Source: Gemmataceae bacterium
GTDB taxonomy: Bacteria; Planctomycetota; Planctomycetia; Gemmatales; Gemmataceae
Direction of reading: 5' to 3'
DNA: 64,000 nucleotides
Assembly: GCA_019752375.1 (NCBI GenBank)
Contig: JAIEMG010000045.1
Location: 1 to 64,000, forward strand
Positions 9,132 through 17,455 of the stretch are shown here, in pieces. A program made the translations under genes and the position numbers. Position 1 is the first letter of the stretch. The number at the start of each line of letters is the position of its first letter. The notes beneath the pieces are model-generated. The model saw nothing but the letters and a program-made list of their open reading frames with translations. It searched no databases and was not told the origin of the DNA.

Positions 9132-10256
9132 TCATCGCTTCTGCCACGCTTCGCGGAAGAAGCGCACCCAGTTGCCGAACATGATGCCTTCGACAGCCTT
9201 TTCGTCGTAGCCGCGCCGGAGGAGCAATTCGGGCAAGCGCTGTAGGTCCGCGATCGTGTCGAGGTCCATCGGCGACTGTTCCCGGCCAAAGCCGCCATCG
9301 AGATCGGTGCCGATGGCTGCGTGGCGAGCGTTACCGGAGAGCTGACAGATGTGGTCAATGTGATCGACCATCGCTTCCAGCCGGACGCCCGCCTTTTCCG
9401 GCGTGGTCTCGCCGCGGACCCAGCCGGGATAGAGCATCCACGCATCGAGGGCGGTGCCGATCACGGCGCCGCGGGCAATCAATCGCTTGATTTGGTCGTC
9501 CGTGAGTTGCCGGGGGTCGGGAACGAGCGCTCGGCAGTTGTGATGGCTGGCAAGGACGGGCCCGCCATAGATGTCGAGCGATTCGTAGAAGCACTGATCG
9601 GAGAGATGCGTCACGTCAAGGATGATGCCGACGCGTTCCATCTCGCGCAGCAGCGCCGGCCCTTGTTCGTACAGGCCGCCTTCCATGTTGTGACCGCGTG
9701 CGTACGGGCTGGGACCGTAGTGGGCCGGTCCGATGATGCGCAGGCCCGCATCGTACCATTCCTGGACCCGGGCTGGCGACAGGATTGGGTCGGCGCCCTC
9801 CATGCTCAGAATGAAGCCGAGTGGTTCGCGGCTGGTGTCTCCACCGCTCTGCCACGCGTCGAGATGGGCCGACAGGCTTGGCCAGTCCTTGATCCAGCGC
9901 ACGTGGCCCTGCTGCTCCATCGCGCGATAGTAGGCAAGCTGCCCGTAGCCCGCCGCGTAGGCCGCCTCCATCGAAGCGTAGCGATTGACGGCAACCAGCC
10001 CGGGTCCGGACCGGAGTTGGCGGGCGAGCAGAGTCGCAATGAAGATCGCCACGTTGCCGCGGCGGAGGTCAGCGAAGGAAACCGTGTTGACGCAGCGGCC
10101 CTTGCCCTCCGCTCCCTGTTCCCGCTCCTGCTTGCGAATTTCCGCCACGGGCAGGCGCAGGTCGCGGTTCCAGTCGATGGCATTCCACGCCAGGTCCAGA
10201 TGTGAATCCCAGATCAGGTGCCGTCCGTTTTGCATGGTGAAACTCAATGGGCCCAT
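9132..10256 (-). CDS. Membrane dipeptidase, peptidase family M19
   Basis: 374 residues. The M19 zinc-binding and catalytic signatures are in order: SHLDL near the N-terminus, SMEGAD, DVTHLSD, ASHHNCRAL and GTDLDGGFG. The family hydrolyses dipeptides with a binuclear zinc centre. No signal peptide is evident, so it is probably cytoplasmic. A start at 10235 (MQNGRHLIWDSH) would fit the usual family N-terminus better; neither start has a strong ribosome-binding site. It is divergent from the ilvC-like gene, and the 160 bp between them must hold both promoters. Confidence 0.88.
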   Translation of the reverse strand: MGPLSFTMQNGRHLIWDSHLDLAWNAIDWNRDLRLPVAEIRKQEREQGAEGKGRCVNTVSFADLRRGNVAIFIATLLARQLRSGPGLVAVNRYASMEAAYAAGYGQLAYYRAMEQQGHVRWIKDWPSLSAHLDAWQSGGDTSREPLGFILSMEGADPILSPARVQEWYDAGLRIIGPAHYGPSPYARGHNMEGGLYEQGPALLREMERVGIILDVTHLSDQCFYESLDIYGGPVLASHHNCRALVPDPRQLTDDQIKRLIARGAVIGTALDAWMLYPGWVRGETTPEKAGVRLEAMVDHIDHICQLSGNARHAAIGTDLDGGFGREQSPMDLDTIADLQRLPELLLRRGYDEKAVEGIMFGNWVRFFREAWQKR

Positions 10257-10416
10257 GGGCGTTCAACGGTGGTGGATTGCAGGCCGATGCATCGATCCAC
10301 GCTTTCCCCGACCGTTCTAACAAGCGATGCCAGCAAACACCAAGCATTTTTCAATGGCCGGTGAGTTCATACAATCGCCCTGTCAACATTTGCGGCAACT
10401 ACCGAGGGATAGCAAT

Positions 10417-11478
10417 ATGCGCCAGATTCAAGTCGGGGACATGACGGAAACCGTGGTGGAGCGCGCGGATTATCCGCCGGAGCGCCTCAAGGCGATCCTG
10501 GGCAATGAAACGGTGGCGGTCCTCGGCTACGGCGTGCAGGGGCGCGGTCAGTCGCTGAACATGAAGGATAACGGCGTCAAGGTCATCATCGGGCTGCGCG
10601 ACAAGGGCCGCGGCTGGGACCTGGCACTGCAGGACGGGTGGGTGCCCGGTGAGACACTGTTCTCGCTGGAAGAAGCGGTCCAGCGCGGCACGATCGTACA
10701 GTACCTGCTTTCCGATGCCGGCCAGAAAGAACAGTGGCCAACCATCAAGCCGCTGCTGGTCAAGGGCAAGGCGCTCTATTTCTCCCATGGATTCAGCATT
10801 GTCTACAGCGACCAGACCGGAGTGATCCCTCCGAAGGATATCGACGTGATCCTGGTGGCACCGAAAGGCTCCGGCACCACGGTGCGTCGCCTCTTCCTGG
10901 AAGGCAAGGGCATCAACGCCAGCTATGCCATTCATCAGGACGCAACAGGCCGCGCCCTGGACCGCTGCCTGGCGACGGGCATTGCCATCGGCTCTGGTTA
11001 CCTCTTCCAGACGACCTTCCAGAAGGAAGTCTTCAGCGATTTGACCGGCGAACGCGGCGTGCTGATGGGGGCCATCTACGGACTCTGGCTGGCGCAATAC
11101 GAAGTGCTGCGCGAACACGGCCACTCGCCGTCCGAGGCGTTCAATGAAACGGTCGAGGAAGCGACGCAGAGCTTGTACCCGCTGATCGCCGAGAACGGCA
11201 TGGACTGGATGTACGCCAACTGCTCCGCAACGGCACAGCGCGGCGCGCTGGACTGGTTCAAGCGCTTCCGCGACGCGGCCCGCCCGGTTTTCGAAGACTT
11301 GTATCAGAAAGTGGAGACCGGCGAAGAGACGCGTCGCGTCCTGGAGTCGAACGGCCGCAAGGACTATCGCCAGCAGCTGGAAAAGGAACTCAAGGAAATC
11401 GCCGACAGCGAAATGTGGAAAGCCGGCACTGTCGTCCGGTCGCTGCGCCCGGAACGTGCCGCAAAGTCCAAGGGATAA
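10417..11478 (+). CDS. ilvC: Ketol-acid reductoisomerase
   Basis: 353 residues from the ATG at 10417, chosen because GAGGGA lies eight bases upstream and the upstream frame is not conserved-looking. It is the second enzyme of branched-chain amino acid synthesis and acts on 2-acetolactate with NADPH. The N-terminal Rossmann motif is GYGVQGRGQSLNM, followed by PKGSGTTVRRLF and SDLTGERGVLMG. The C-terminus (MYANCSATAQRGALDW, ending EMWKAGTVVRSLRPE) resembles the fungal mitochondrial Ilv5 type more than the E. coli type. It stands alone here, without ilvBN. Confidence 0.93.
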   Translation: MRQIQVGDMTETVVERADYPPERLKAILGNETVAVLGYGVQGRGQSLNMKDNGVKVIIGLRDKGRGWDLALQDGWVPGETLFSLEEAVQRGTIVQYLLSDAGQKEQWPTIKPLLVKGKALYFSHGFSIVYSDQTGVIPPKDIDVILVAPKGSGTTVRRLFLEGKGINASYAIHQDATGRALDRCLATGIAIGSGYLFQTTFQKEVFSDLTGERGVLMGAIYGLWLAQYEVLREHGHSPSEAFNETVEEATQSLYPLIAENGMDWMYANCSATAQRGALDWFKRFRDAARPVFEDLYQKVETGEETRRVLESNGRKDYRQQLEKELKEIADSEMWKAGTVVRSLRPERAAKSKG

Positions 11479-11481
11479 CCG

Positions 11482-12495
11482 TCAAAGCTTGGTGTTGTCG
11501 CCGCCCGCGCTCGGCGGCGGCAACATCAGTCGGCGCAACAATGAACGCAGCCCGTCGGCAATGGCGCAGACTGCCAGCAGCACGATCAGGGCGCTGAGCG
11601 TCAACGGAATGGCCTCGGGCGGCCGCAACGGCCAGATGAACACAGCAGGAACAACGAGCGCAACGAAGAACGGCAGCAGCCAGAACGTCGGTGGCTCCGA
11701 TCCTTTCCACTGACTCCAGCCACGGCGACTGCTGCGCCACAGAGCCCACCCCATCATCGGTCCCGTGATCCAGATAGTAGGCCAGAACCAGCGGTTTAGC
11801 TGGGCCCAAGAGGGGCTGGCTGCGGGCACCTCCAGTGCGGTTTGGCGTGCGGAAAGCAAGGGCGCCCAGAATTGCTCCTCCGCACTGGCCGACGCATCGA
11901 TGAGGCGCAGAATGAACACGCCCAGCGCCGGCGCGAGCAGCGCCACGGTGGCTGCGGCAAACATATTCAGTAAGCCGGGCACGGTTTCCGGCTTGCCCGC
12001 TCGTATGCCGCGGACCAGCAGGCTTACCGTCAACAGCGCTGTCGCGGCGAGCGCGGCTGCAAATACCCCGGCACGCACTTCTCCCGCCCAGGCGAGGCCA
12101 ATCAACACCCCCAATCCGACGAGCACGAACGGCCACACACGCCACGCCAGGCGCGGCAGGAACGCGAGCTGCCAGCCGATGGCGATGAGTCCGAGCGTCG
12201 CTCCGACCGCGGCTTCGGAAAGAAACGCGCTCCAATCATTGCCGTTTGCGTGCCGCAGGCTGGGATGGAGCGCCATTGCGCCCGCTGCGACGACTCCCCA
12301 GAAGAACCCTTGAATACGCCGCTCTGTCGCAAAAATGGAAATCGCCATGACTGCTGCCGCCGCCGTGGCGGCCCAAGGAAGCGGTTCCGTCCCGAACATC
12401 CGGCTGCGGACCAGCACAACGACCAGGATGGCAAGCACGACGCTGACAAGTACCGAAAGGCAGGAAACCCTTGGCGTCGGCATGGAGTCGGACAT
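11482..12495 (-). CDS. Polytopic membrane protein of unknown function
   Basis: 337 residues from the ATG at 12495 (MSDSMPTPRVSC); another ATG lies at 12483. Roughly nine or ten hydrophobic helices are visible, starting SVLVSVVLAILVVVLV. There are no charged catalytic motifs. It converges on ilvC with only 3 bp between stops. I do not recognise the family. Confidence 0.65.
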   Translation of the reverse strand: MSDSMPTPRVSCLSVLVSVVLAILVVVLVRSRMFGTEPLPWAATAAAAVMAISIFATERRIQGFFWGVVAAGAMALHPSLRHANGNDWSAFLSEAAVGATLGLIAIGWQLAFLPRLAWRVWPFVLVGLGVLIGLAWAGEVRAGVFAAALAATALLTVSLLVRGIRAGKPETVPGLLNMFAAATVALLAPALGVFILRLIDASASAEEQFWAPLLSARQTALEVPAASPSWAQLNRWFWPTIWITGPMMGWALWRSSRRGWSQWKGSEPPTFWLLPFFVALVVPAVFIWPLRPPEAIPLTLSALIVLLAVCAIADGLRSLLRRLMLPPPSAGGDNTKL

Positions 12496-12632
12496 GAAAG
12501 GACTCGCGAAACGGCACGGCAAGAACGACGGTGCTATTGTAAGCCAAGCGATCGTTCCGTACTTCGCGAATCGCTGAGTGGACGGTTGTCCAAGGACCGT
12601 CGCGGGACTGTGGGGAAATTCCGAAAAACCCA

Positions 12633-12731
12633 TTGACAGGGTAGGACTGGCAGGTTAACTTCCAACCCTGTAATCGGCCTCTTCTCTGTTCCGGCCCCGC
12701 CGCTTCGCACCTGCGAACGGCGGGGTTTTTT
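12633..12731 (+). ncRNA. Candidate small RNA with own promoter and terminator
   Basis: TTGACA at 12633-12638 and TTAACT at 12655-12660 are spaced 16 bp like a sigma-70 promoter. About 70 bases later comes a strong hairpin and T-tract (12695-12731). No start codon or ORF fits in between. This is an inference from signals only. Confidence 0.3.
12695..12731 (+). terminator. Rho-independent terminator
   Basis: Stem CCCCGCCG / CGGCGGGG, with an additional inner pairing TTCGCA/TGCGAA and a two-base loop, is followed by TTTTTT. It points in the plus direction although the annotated plus gene upstream (ilvC) ends 1.2 kb away, which is why a small RNA is suspected. Confidence 0.75.
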
Positions 12732-12990
12732 GCCCTCTGCACCGCCATTCAGCCGAAATTCTTCGCTTTCGTTGCCCGGTCGGACCTTCCGATCAAGCGA
12801 CGTTATAACCTCTTCGCTTCAAATACCTTGAGGATTCCTTTGGATGCAGCGATGCGCGGCACGCGTGCAACGGACGGGGCCAAAAGGCTGTCAGCTGGCG
12901 TCGGCGCGGTATAATGTCGGGGACTCCCGCAGGAGGATTGGCCCGGCGGCCTTCCCGCGGCGCGATGTGTCCCCCGAAGGAGTTTAATCC
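12732..12990. other. Intergenic stretch
   Basis: About 260 bases leading to the gene at 12991. Only its ribosome-binding site (AAGGAG, nine bases before the ATG) is recognisable. Confidence 0.5.
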
Positions 12991-13389
12991 ATGCTTACCT
13001 CCGAGTGCCTGCAAGAGCTCCAGACAGCGTGGCTGCCTCATATCACGGACGCAGGGCTTGTTCGGCTGGTGGTTTTGCTCGAGAAGGGCAGCCCCTTGTT
13101 GATCCACGGTTGCTTCAGCCGCGCGGTTCCGATGGGATGCCTGGCGACCCATGCCGCCTGGCACCACCCGCGCACGGCGCACCTGACCGTGGAAGCCGGC
13201 ATTAACTGGCTGCATCAGGTCGCTGGGCTGAATCCCGCGACGTCGCTGGTGATCCGCGAATGGGATCGCCGCGGCGCTCACGACTGGGAAATGCGAGCCG
13301 ACTTGCTCGAAGTCCTGCACACCGAGCAAACCGCCAGGCAGCAACCAGGCGCCTGCCGGTCACGCGTGCCGCAAGTGGCCCACGTGTAG
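12991..13389 (+). CDS. Hypothetical protein
   Basis: 132 residues, ATG preceded by GAAGGAGTTTAATCC. Probably soluble and mixed alpha/beta. It contains SPLLIHGCFSRAVPMGCLAT and WEMRADLLEVLH. The C-terminal 20 residues look poorly structured. No family recognised. It lies 8 bp before the methyltransferase gene, so they are probably one operon. Confidence 0.6.
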   Translation: MLTSECLQELQTAWLPHITDAGLVRLVVLLEKGSPLLIHGCFSRAVPMGCLATHAAWHHPRTAHLTVEAGINWLHQVAGLNPATSLVIREWDRRGAHDWEMRADLLEVLHTEQTARQQPGACRSRVPQVAHV

Positions 13390-13397
13390 GACCCCCG

Positions 13398-14060
13398 ATG
13401 TTGCCACGCGTTCTCGAACCGGAGGTCATGGATTCGGCCGAGGAAGCGCACAACTACGACGCGATGGACCATAGCACGGTCAATCGCCTCTTTGTCGCGG
13501 ATTTCCTCGCGGTCTGGAATGGGAAGGGTCCGATCCTCGACGTTGGCACCGGGACGGCACAGATTCCGATCGAGCTATGCCGGTGCCATGCCGACGCCCA
13601 CGTCTTCGCCATCGACCTTGCGGAACACATGCTGAGTATGGGCCGGCGCAACGTCGAAGCAGCCGGCTTCCAAACGCGGCTTCGACTGGAACTGCGTGAC
13701 GCCAAGAAACTGTCGGAAGCGACCGGCACCTTCGGCGCCATCATCTCCAACAGCATCGTTCATCACATTCCCGAGCCTGGACATGTCATTGCCGAGATGG
13801 TGCGTGTGCTTCGGCCTGACGGCACTCTGCTGGTGCGCGACTTGTTGCGACCGGACGACATGGCCACGTTGCAGCACTTGGTGCATACCTATGCCGGCGA
13901 TGCGAACGCCCATCAGCAGAAGATGTTTGCCGAGTCTCTGCATGCCGCTCTGACGCTGGTCGAGATTCGCGATCTCGTCGCCAGCCATGGCGGCGACCGG
14001 GGCGACGTCGCCCAGACTTCCGACCGGCACTGGACCTGGTGCATCAAGCCCGCGAAGTAG
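13398..14060 (+). CDS. Class I SAM-dependent methyltransferase
   Basis: 220 residues from the ATG at 13398. Motif I is ILDVGTGTAQIPIEL, followed by the acidic residue of motif II in AIDLAEHML and the motif IV region FGAIISNSIVHHI. It is similar to UbiE/COQ5-type small-molecule methyltransferases; the substrate cannot be told. The stop codon lies inside the 19-bp direct repeat at 14056-14074. Confidence 0.85.
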   Translation: MLPRVLEPEVMDSAEEAHNYDAMDHSTVNRLFVADFLAVWNGKGPILDVGTGTAQIPIELCRCHADAHVFAIDLAEHMLSMGRRNVEAAGFQTRLRLELRDAKKLSEATGTFGAIISNSIVHHIPEPGHVIAEMVRVLRPDGTLLVRDLLRPDDMATLQHLVHTYAGDANAHQQKMFAESLHAALTLVEIRDLVASHGGDRGDVAQTSDRHWTWCIKPAK

Positions 14061-14343
14061 CATCCCTGTTTCAAATGCCATTAACTTAGTACAGCCCCGC
14101 AGTGAAAGGGGTCTAAATTCGTGGGGCAGGTTTGCAACCTGCCTTATGGTATGGCGTATGGCGGATGGCAGGTTACAAACCTGCCCCACGAATTCAGACC
14201 CCTTTTTGTGCGGGGCGGTACTGAGGTGAGAACCCGGTGGCACGGACATTTCTGTCCGTGCGGTTTCACGATTGCACGGACAGAAATGTCCGTGCCACAG
14301 CGAATGCAGTTGCTCGTGAAAGTTAGTAGCATCCCTGTTTCAA
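14056..14343. mobile_element. Palindromic insertion bounded by 19-bp direct repeats
   Basis: AGTAGCATCCCTGTTTCAA occurs at 14056-14074 and again at 14325-14343. Between them are two perfect-looking palindromes. One, about 14100-14213, has arms containing GGGGTCTAAATTCGTGGGG and GGCAGGTT. The other, 14238-14298, has arms containing GGCACGGACA and TGTCCGTGCC. This looks like a non-autonomous palindromic element (MITE/REP-like, possibly two nested) that duplicated 19 bp of target. No ORF inside. Confidence 0.55.
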
Positions 14344-14423
14344 TTCACGCGCTCAAAGGTCGCTCCGGCGCCGGCGAAGAACTTATCGGACACGGAAATC
14401 CGTTTCTCACTTGCAGCGATCGC

Positions 14424-15176
14424 ATGTCATTGGTCTCCTGCCTCGAAAACATGGGCCAATTTGCTTACTTCGCCCTCCGTGCCCTGTGGGCGACAGTGCT
14501 GGCAGTCAGTCGGCCGCGCGAGGTGCTGCGTCAGCTTCACGGCGTCCTGATGGGAGGGCTTCCTCTCGCCGCGGTCGCCGGTTTGGCGCTGGGGATCGTC
14601 GTCTGGCTGCACTTGCACCAGGTGCTCAAACGCTTCGGGGCGACAGAGGTGTTGCCCCAGGCGTTGGCCCTGGCCGTGGTTCTCGAATTTGCACCCACGG
14701 GCGCGGCATTGATCACAGCGGGGCGATCGGGCGCCAGCCTTGGGGCCGAGATGGGGTCCATGCGCCTGACGGAGCAAATCGACGCGCTGGAGATGCTTGG
14801 GCTGTCGCCCCTGCGTCACCTGGTTGGACCACGCGTCCTGGCCTGCATTGTCGCTTTGCCGTTTTTGACGGTGTTCATTGCCGCAGTGGCGCTGATGGGA
14901 GCGCTTGGCACCGAGGCAATCGGCGGCACGATGTCGTGGCGAGAGTACCTGAATGGCTGTCTCAAGGAACTGCGGCTCGCCGACGTCATTCCGGCAATGC
15001 TAAAGACTTTGGTGTTCGGCTACCTGATTGGTGTGACCGGCTGCTACTTCGGCATGGTGGCGGAAGGGGGCACGGAGGGCGTCGGCCGTGCCGCGACACG
15101 GGGGGTCGTCGTTTCCACGCTGCTTGTGATGGCTTCCAATGTGTTGCTGGTCCGTGCAATCCAGATGCTGAGCTGA
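14424..15176 (+). CDS. MlaE-type ABC transporter permease
   Basis: 250 residues from the ATG at 14424; another ATG at 14451 gives MGQFAYFALRALW and is also possible. Five or so membrane segments carry the MlaE family pattern: AGRSGASLGAEMGSMRLTEQ, then DALEMLGLSPLRHLVGPRVL, and RAATRGVVVSTLLVM at the end. In E. coli MlaE is the membrane component of the MlaFEDB lipid transporter. No ATPase or MCE-domain gene lies alongside, so its partners must be elsewhere. Confidence 0.85.
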   Translation: MSLVSCLENMGQFAYFALRALWATVLAVSRPREVLRQLHGVLMGGLPLAAVAGLALGIVVWLHLHQVLKRFGATEVLPQALALAVVLEFAPTGAALITAGRSGASLGAEMGSMRLTEQIDALEMLGLSPLRHLVGPRVLACIVALPFLTVFIAAVALMGALGTEAIGGTMSWREYLNGCLKELRLADVIPAMLKTLVFGYLIGVTGCYFGMVAEGGTEGVGRAATRGVVVSTLLVMASNVLLVRAIQMLS

Positions 15177-15218
15177 CCCCGAGCCCACGGGCAAGCGCCC
15201 GTGGGCCTGCAAGCAGGT

Positions 15219-15824
15219 TCAACACTTGCGAACTACCCCCACCAGCACGCCAAGGATCTTTGCATCCTCGGTCGGGTTTACGACGATCGGCTCCATCGCC
15301 TCGTTTGCGGGCTGGAGCACGACATGGTCTTTCTTACGCTGGAATCGCTTCAGTGTGACCTCGTTGTCGATCATCGCCACCACTCGTTCACCGTTTTCCG
15401 CGGTCTCTTGCTTGCGAATGATGACGTAATCGCCGTCCTGAATGTTGTCTTCAATCATCGACTGGCCACGCACCCGCAGCGCGAAATTGTTCGGTCCACC
15501 AAACATGTCTCCAATCTCCAGGCGTTCATCCTGTTGCACCGCCTGAGTCGGCGTGCCCGCGGCGACAGCGCCGAGAAAAGGCAGGCCTTGCGATGGCGGC
15601 CGATGGTCGACCAGCATAATCGCTCGGGCCGAGAACCCCTCGCGTTTGATCAGTCCCTTCTTTTCCAGTGCCTTGAGATGGCACATCACCCCGTTGGGAG
15701 AGCGAATGTCGAACCCAAGGCCAATCTCGCGCACGGTCGGACCGTAGCCGCGGCTCTCGATCTTGTGTTTGATGAAGTCGTAGATTTCCCGTTGGCGTTC
15801 CGTCAATTGACTGAAATCCGGCAT
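15219..15824 (-). CDS. lexA: LexA repressor
   Basis: 201 residues, ATG with AAGGAG eight bases upstream. N-terminal winged helix (LTERQREIYDFIKHKIESRG; REIGLGFDIRSPNGVMCHLK), then the S24 self-cleavage domain. The scissile Ala89-Gly90 lies in GAVAAGTPT; the nucleophile is Ser122 in RGQSMIEDN, and the general base is Lys159 in NEVTLKRF. All catalytic elements are intact, so it should be a functional SOS repressor cleaved on RecA activation. Confidence 0.95.
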   Translation of the reverse strand: MPDFSQLTERQREIYDFIKHKIESRGYGPTVREIGLGFDIRSPNGVMCHLKALEKKGLIKREGFSARAIMLVDHRPPSQGLPFLGAVAAGTPTQAVQQDERLEIGDMFGGPNNFALRVRGQSMIEDNIQDGDYVIIRKQETAENGERVVAMIDNEVTLKRFQRKKDHVVLQPANEAMEPIVVNPTEDAKILGVLVGVVRKC

Positions 15825-15941
15825 GACTCACTCCTTGGTTGAGGTCTCAGGCTCTCAATGATTGCCCAGAATCCCGGGATTGCCGCGCCCGCATGAAGCT
15901 TCGGAACCGATGGGTTCCACGGCTTACAGCCTCGCCTCAAA

Positions 15942-15970
15942 TGTACCTTAGTATATTAGACGTTCGTACA
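15942..15970 (-). promoter_or_regulatory. Candidate lexA promoter with overlapping inverted repeat
   Basis: Read on the minus strand, TATACT (15950-15955) lies at a suitable place for a -10 box, with a T-rich -35 region 16-17 bases upstream. TGTAC and GTACA (15942-15946, 15966-15970) form an inverted repeat around it. GAACGT is inside. LexA autoregulation is usual in bacteria, but the planctomycete operator is not known to me, so this is a position-based guess. Confidence 0.3.
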
Positions 15971-16108
15971 CAAAAAAAGAGAAAATCTGGTACATGTCCT
16001 GCGTTCGAGTATCTTCAGGGTGTGCGTCTTTTACTTGGGTGACTTTTCGAGTCGGGTCCGTGACGGAAGCCGCCGTGTAACGTAAGCGACCAAACGACCA
16101 AACGAGCT

Positions 16109-16224
16109 CCCCTCGCCCCCGTACTCGGGGGAGAGGGGATGGGGGTGAGGGGGTGAAGCTTGCACCGACGGCCTGAAAACCCCCTCACCCCCATCCCCTC
16201 TCCCCTGAGTACAGGGGCGAGGGG
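16109..16224. repeat. Long GC-rich inverted repeat
   Basis: Two arms of about 45 bp (16109-16153 and 16180-16224) are inverted copies with few mismatches; each holds GAGGGGATGGGGGTGAGGGG or its complement. The loop is about 26 bp. Elements of this CCCTCACCCCCATCCCCTC type are frequent in planctomycete intergenic DNA. The 577 bases between lexA and trpD contain no gene besides this. Confidence 0.8.
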
Positions 16225-16401
16225 GGCCGGTTTTCTCGTGCCGCTCGCGTTTGCGAACGGCACAGGCGCCAAGCACGGCAACGCATTTGCCACTGCTTCG
16301 CTCGCCTGCGCCCCGCAGACGAATTTCCCACCCAAGTACCAGCTGCACACCCGTATCTTCAAAGAACCTGCTCCGATCCTTGACTTAAAGGGTTCCACGA
16401 C

Positions 16402-17436
16402 GTGGATGCAGTCCCTGCCTGTACCTTCGTTGAGTTGCTCTCCACGCTGGTGGAACGGCGCGATCTGTCGGCATCACAAATGCGTGATCTGTTGGAGGCG
16501 ATGATCGTCGGGCGCTGTGATGAGACAGAAGCCGCAGCTCTGCTGGTTGCCCTGCGTATGAAGGGCGAAACCGCCGCGGAACTCGGTGCGGCCGCGAGCG
16601 CATTGCGCGAACACATGGTTCGCCTGAACACTAATGGCATGGACGTGCTCGACACGAGCGGTACGGGTGGCGATGGCTCAGGCACCTTCAACATCAGCAC
16701 GGTCGCCGCCCTGGTCGCGGCGGCGGCGGGCGTGGCGGTCGTGAAGCATGGCAATCGAGCCGTCTCCAGTCGCAGCGGCAGCGCCGACGTGCTGGCGGAC
16801 CTGGGCGTTGCCGTCGAAGCGGGGCCTGCATGGTCGCAACGCTGTCTGGAGCAAGCGGGCTTTGCCTTTTGTTTCGCACCCCATTTCCATCCCGCGCTCA
16901 AGCACGTGGCGGTCCTCCGACGTCGACTGGGAGTGCGAACGCTGTTCAACAGTCTTGGACCGTTGGTCAACCCCGCGTCCGCTCCGTTTCATCTGATGGG
17001 AGTGGGACGCCCTGAACTGCTCGACCTGATGGCGGGCGCACTGACGCACATTGGGTGCAGGCACGCACTGCTGGTCTGGGGATGCGACGGACTTGATGAG
17101 GTGACCTTGTCGGGCCCGACAATGGTGCGAGAAGTGCGCGGAACCACGGTGACAAGCCACGAATGGACACCCGTCGACTTCGGGTTGGAGCCTTGCACCC
17201 TTGACGATTTGCGCGCTGACGGACCGACCGCGAGTGCGATGCGCATCCATGCCATTCTCGAAGGCGAAAGCGGACCGGCGCAGCGCATCGTCCTGGCCAA
17301 TGCAGCGGCGGCACTTCTGGCGGCGGAACGTGTTCGTACACTAAGAGAGGGTGTCGAACTGGCACGACAGGCCATCGAAAGCGGGCGAGCAAGGCAGGTC
17401 CTGGAACGTCTGCGAGCCTGCACACCTGACACGTGA
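16402..17436 (+). CDS. trpD: Anthranilate phosphoribosyltransferase
   Basis: 344 residues. It transfers phosphoribosyl from PRPP to anthranilate in tryptophan synthesis. Motif DTSGTGGDGSGTFNIST gives the PRPP-binding glycine loop, KHGNRAVSSRSGSADVL follows, and GLDEVTL carries the acidic metal ligands. Full length for the family. The ATG at 16402 has no strong Shine-Dalgarno. It stands apart from other trp genes; the nucleoside hydrolase follows after 19 bp and may be co-transcribed. Confidence 0.93.
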   Translation: MDAVPACTFVELLSTLVERRDLSASQMRDLLEAMIVGRCDETEAAALLVALRMKGETAAELGAAASALREHMVRLNTNGMDVLDTSGTGGDGSGTFNISTVAALVAAAAGVAVVKHGNRAVSSRSGSADVLADLGVAVEAGPAWSQRCLEQAGFAFCFAPHFHPALKHVAVLRRRLGVRTLFNSLGPLVNPASAPFHLMGVGRPELLDLMAGALTHIGCRHALLVWGCDGLDEVTLSGPTMVREVRGTTVTSHEWTPVDFGLEPCTLDDLRADGPTASAMRIHAILEGESGPAQRIVLANAAAALLAAERVRTLREGVELARQAIESGRARQVLERLRACTPDT

Positions 17437-17455
17437 CCACGGAGAGGATGCGAGC

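Noticed and set aside
12655-12690. Anticodon-loop-like CTTCCAA within a short stem
   Set aside because: No T arm or acceptor stem; not a tRNA.
17328-17340. GAACGTGTTCGTAC resembling a LexA box
   Set aside because: It lies inside the trpD coding sequence with no promoter nearby; likely chance.
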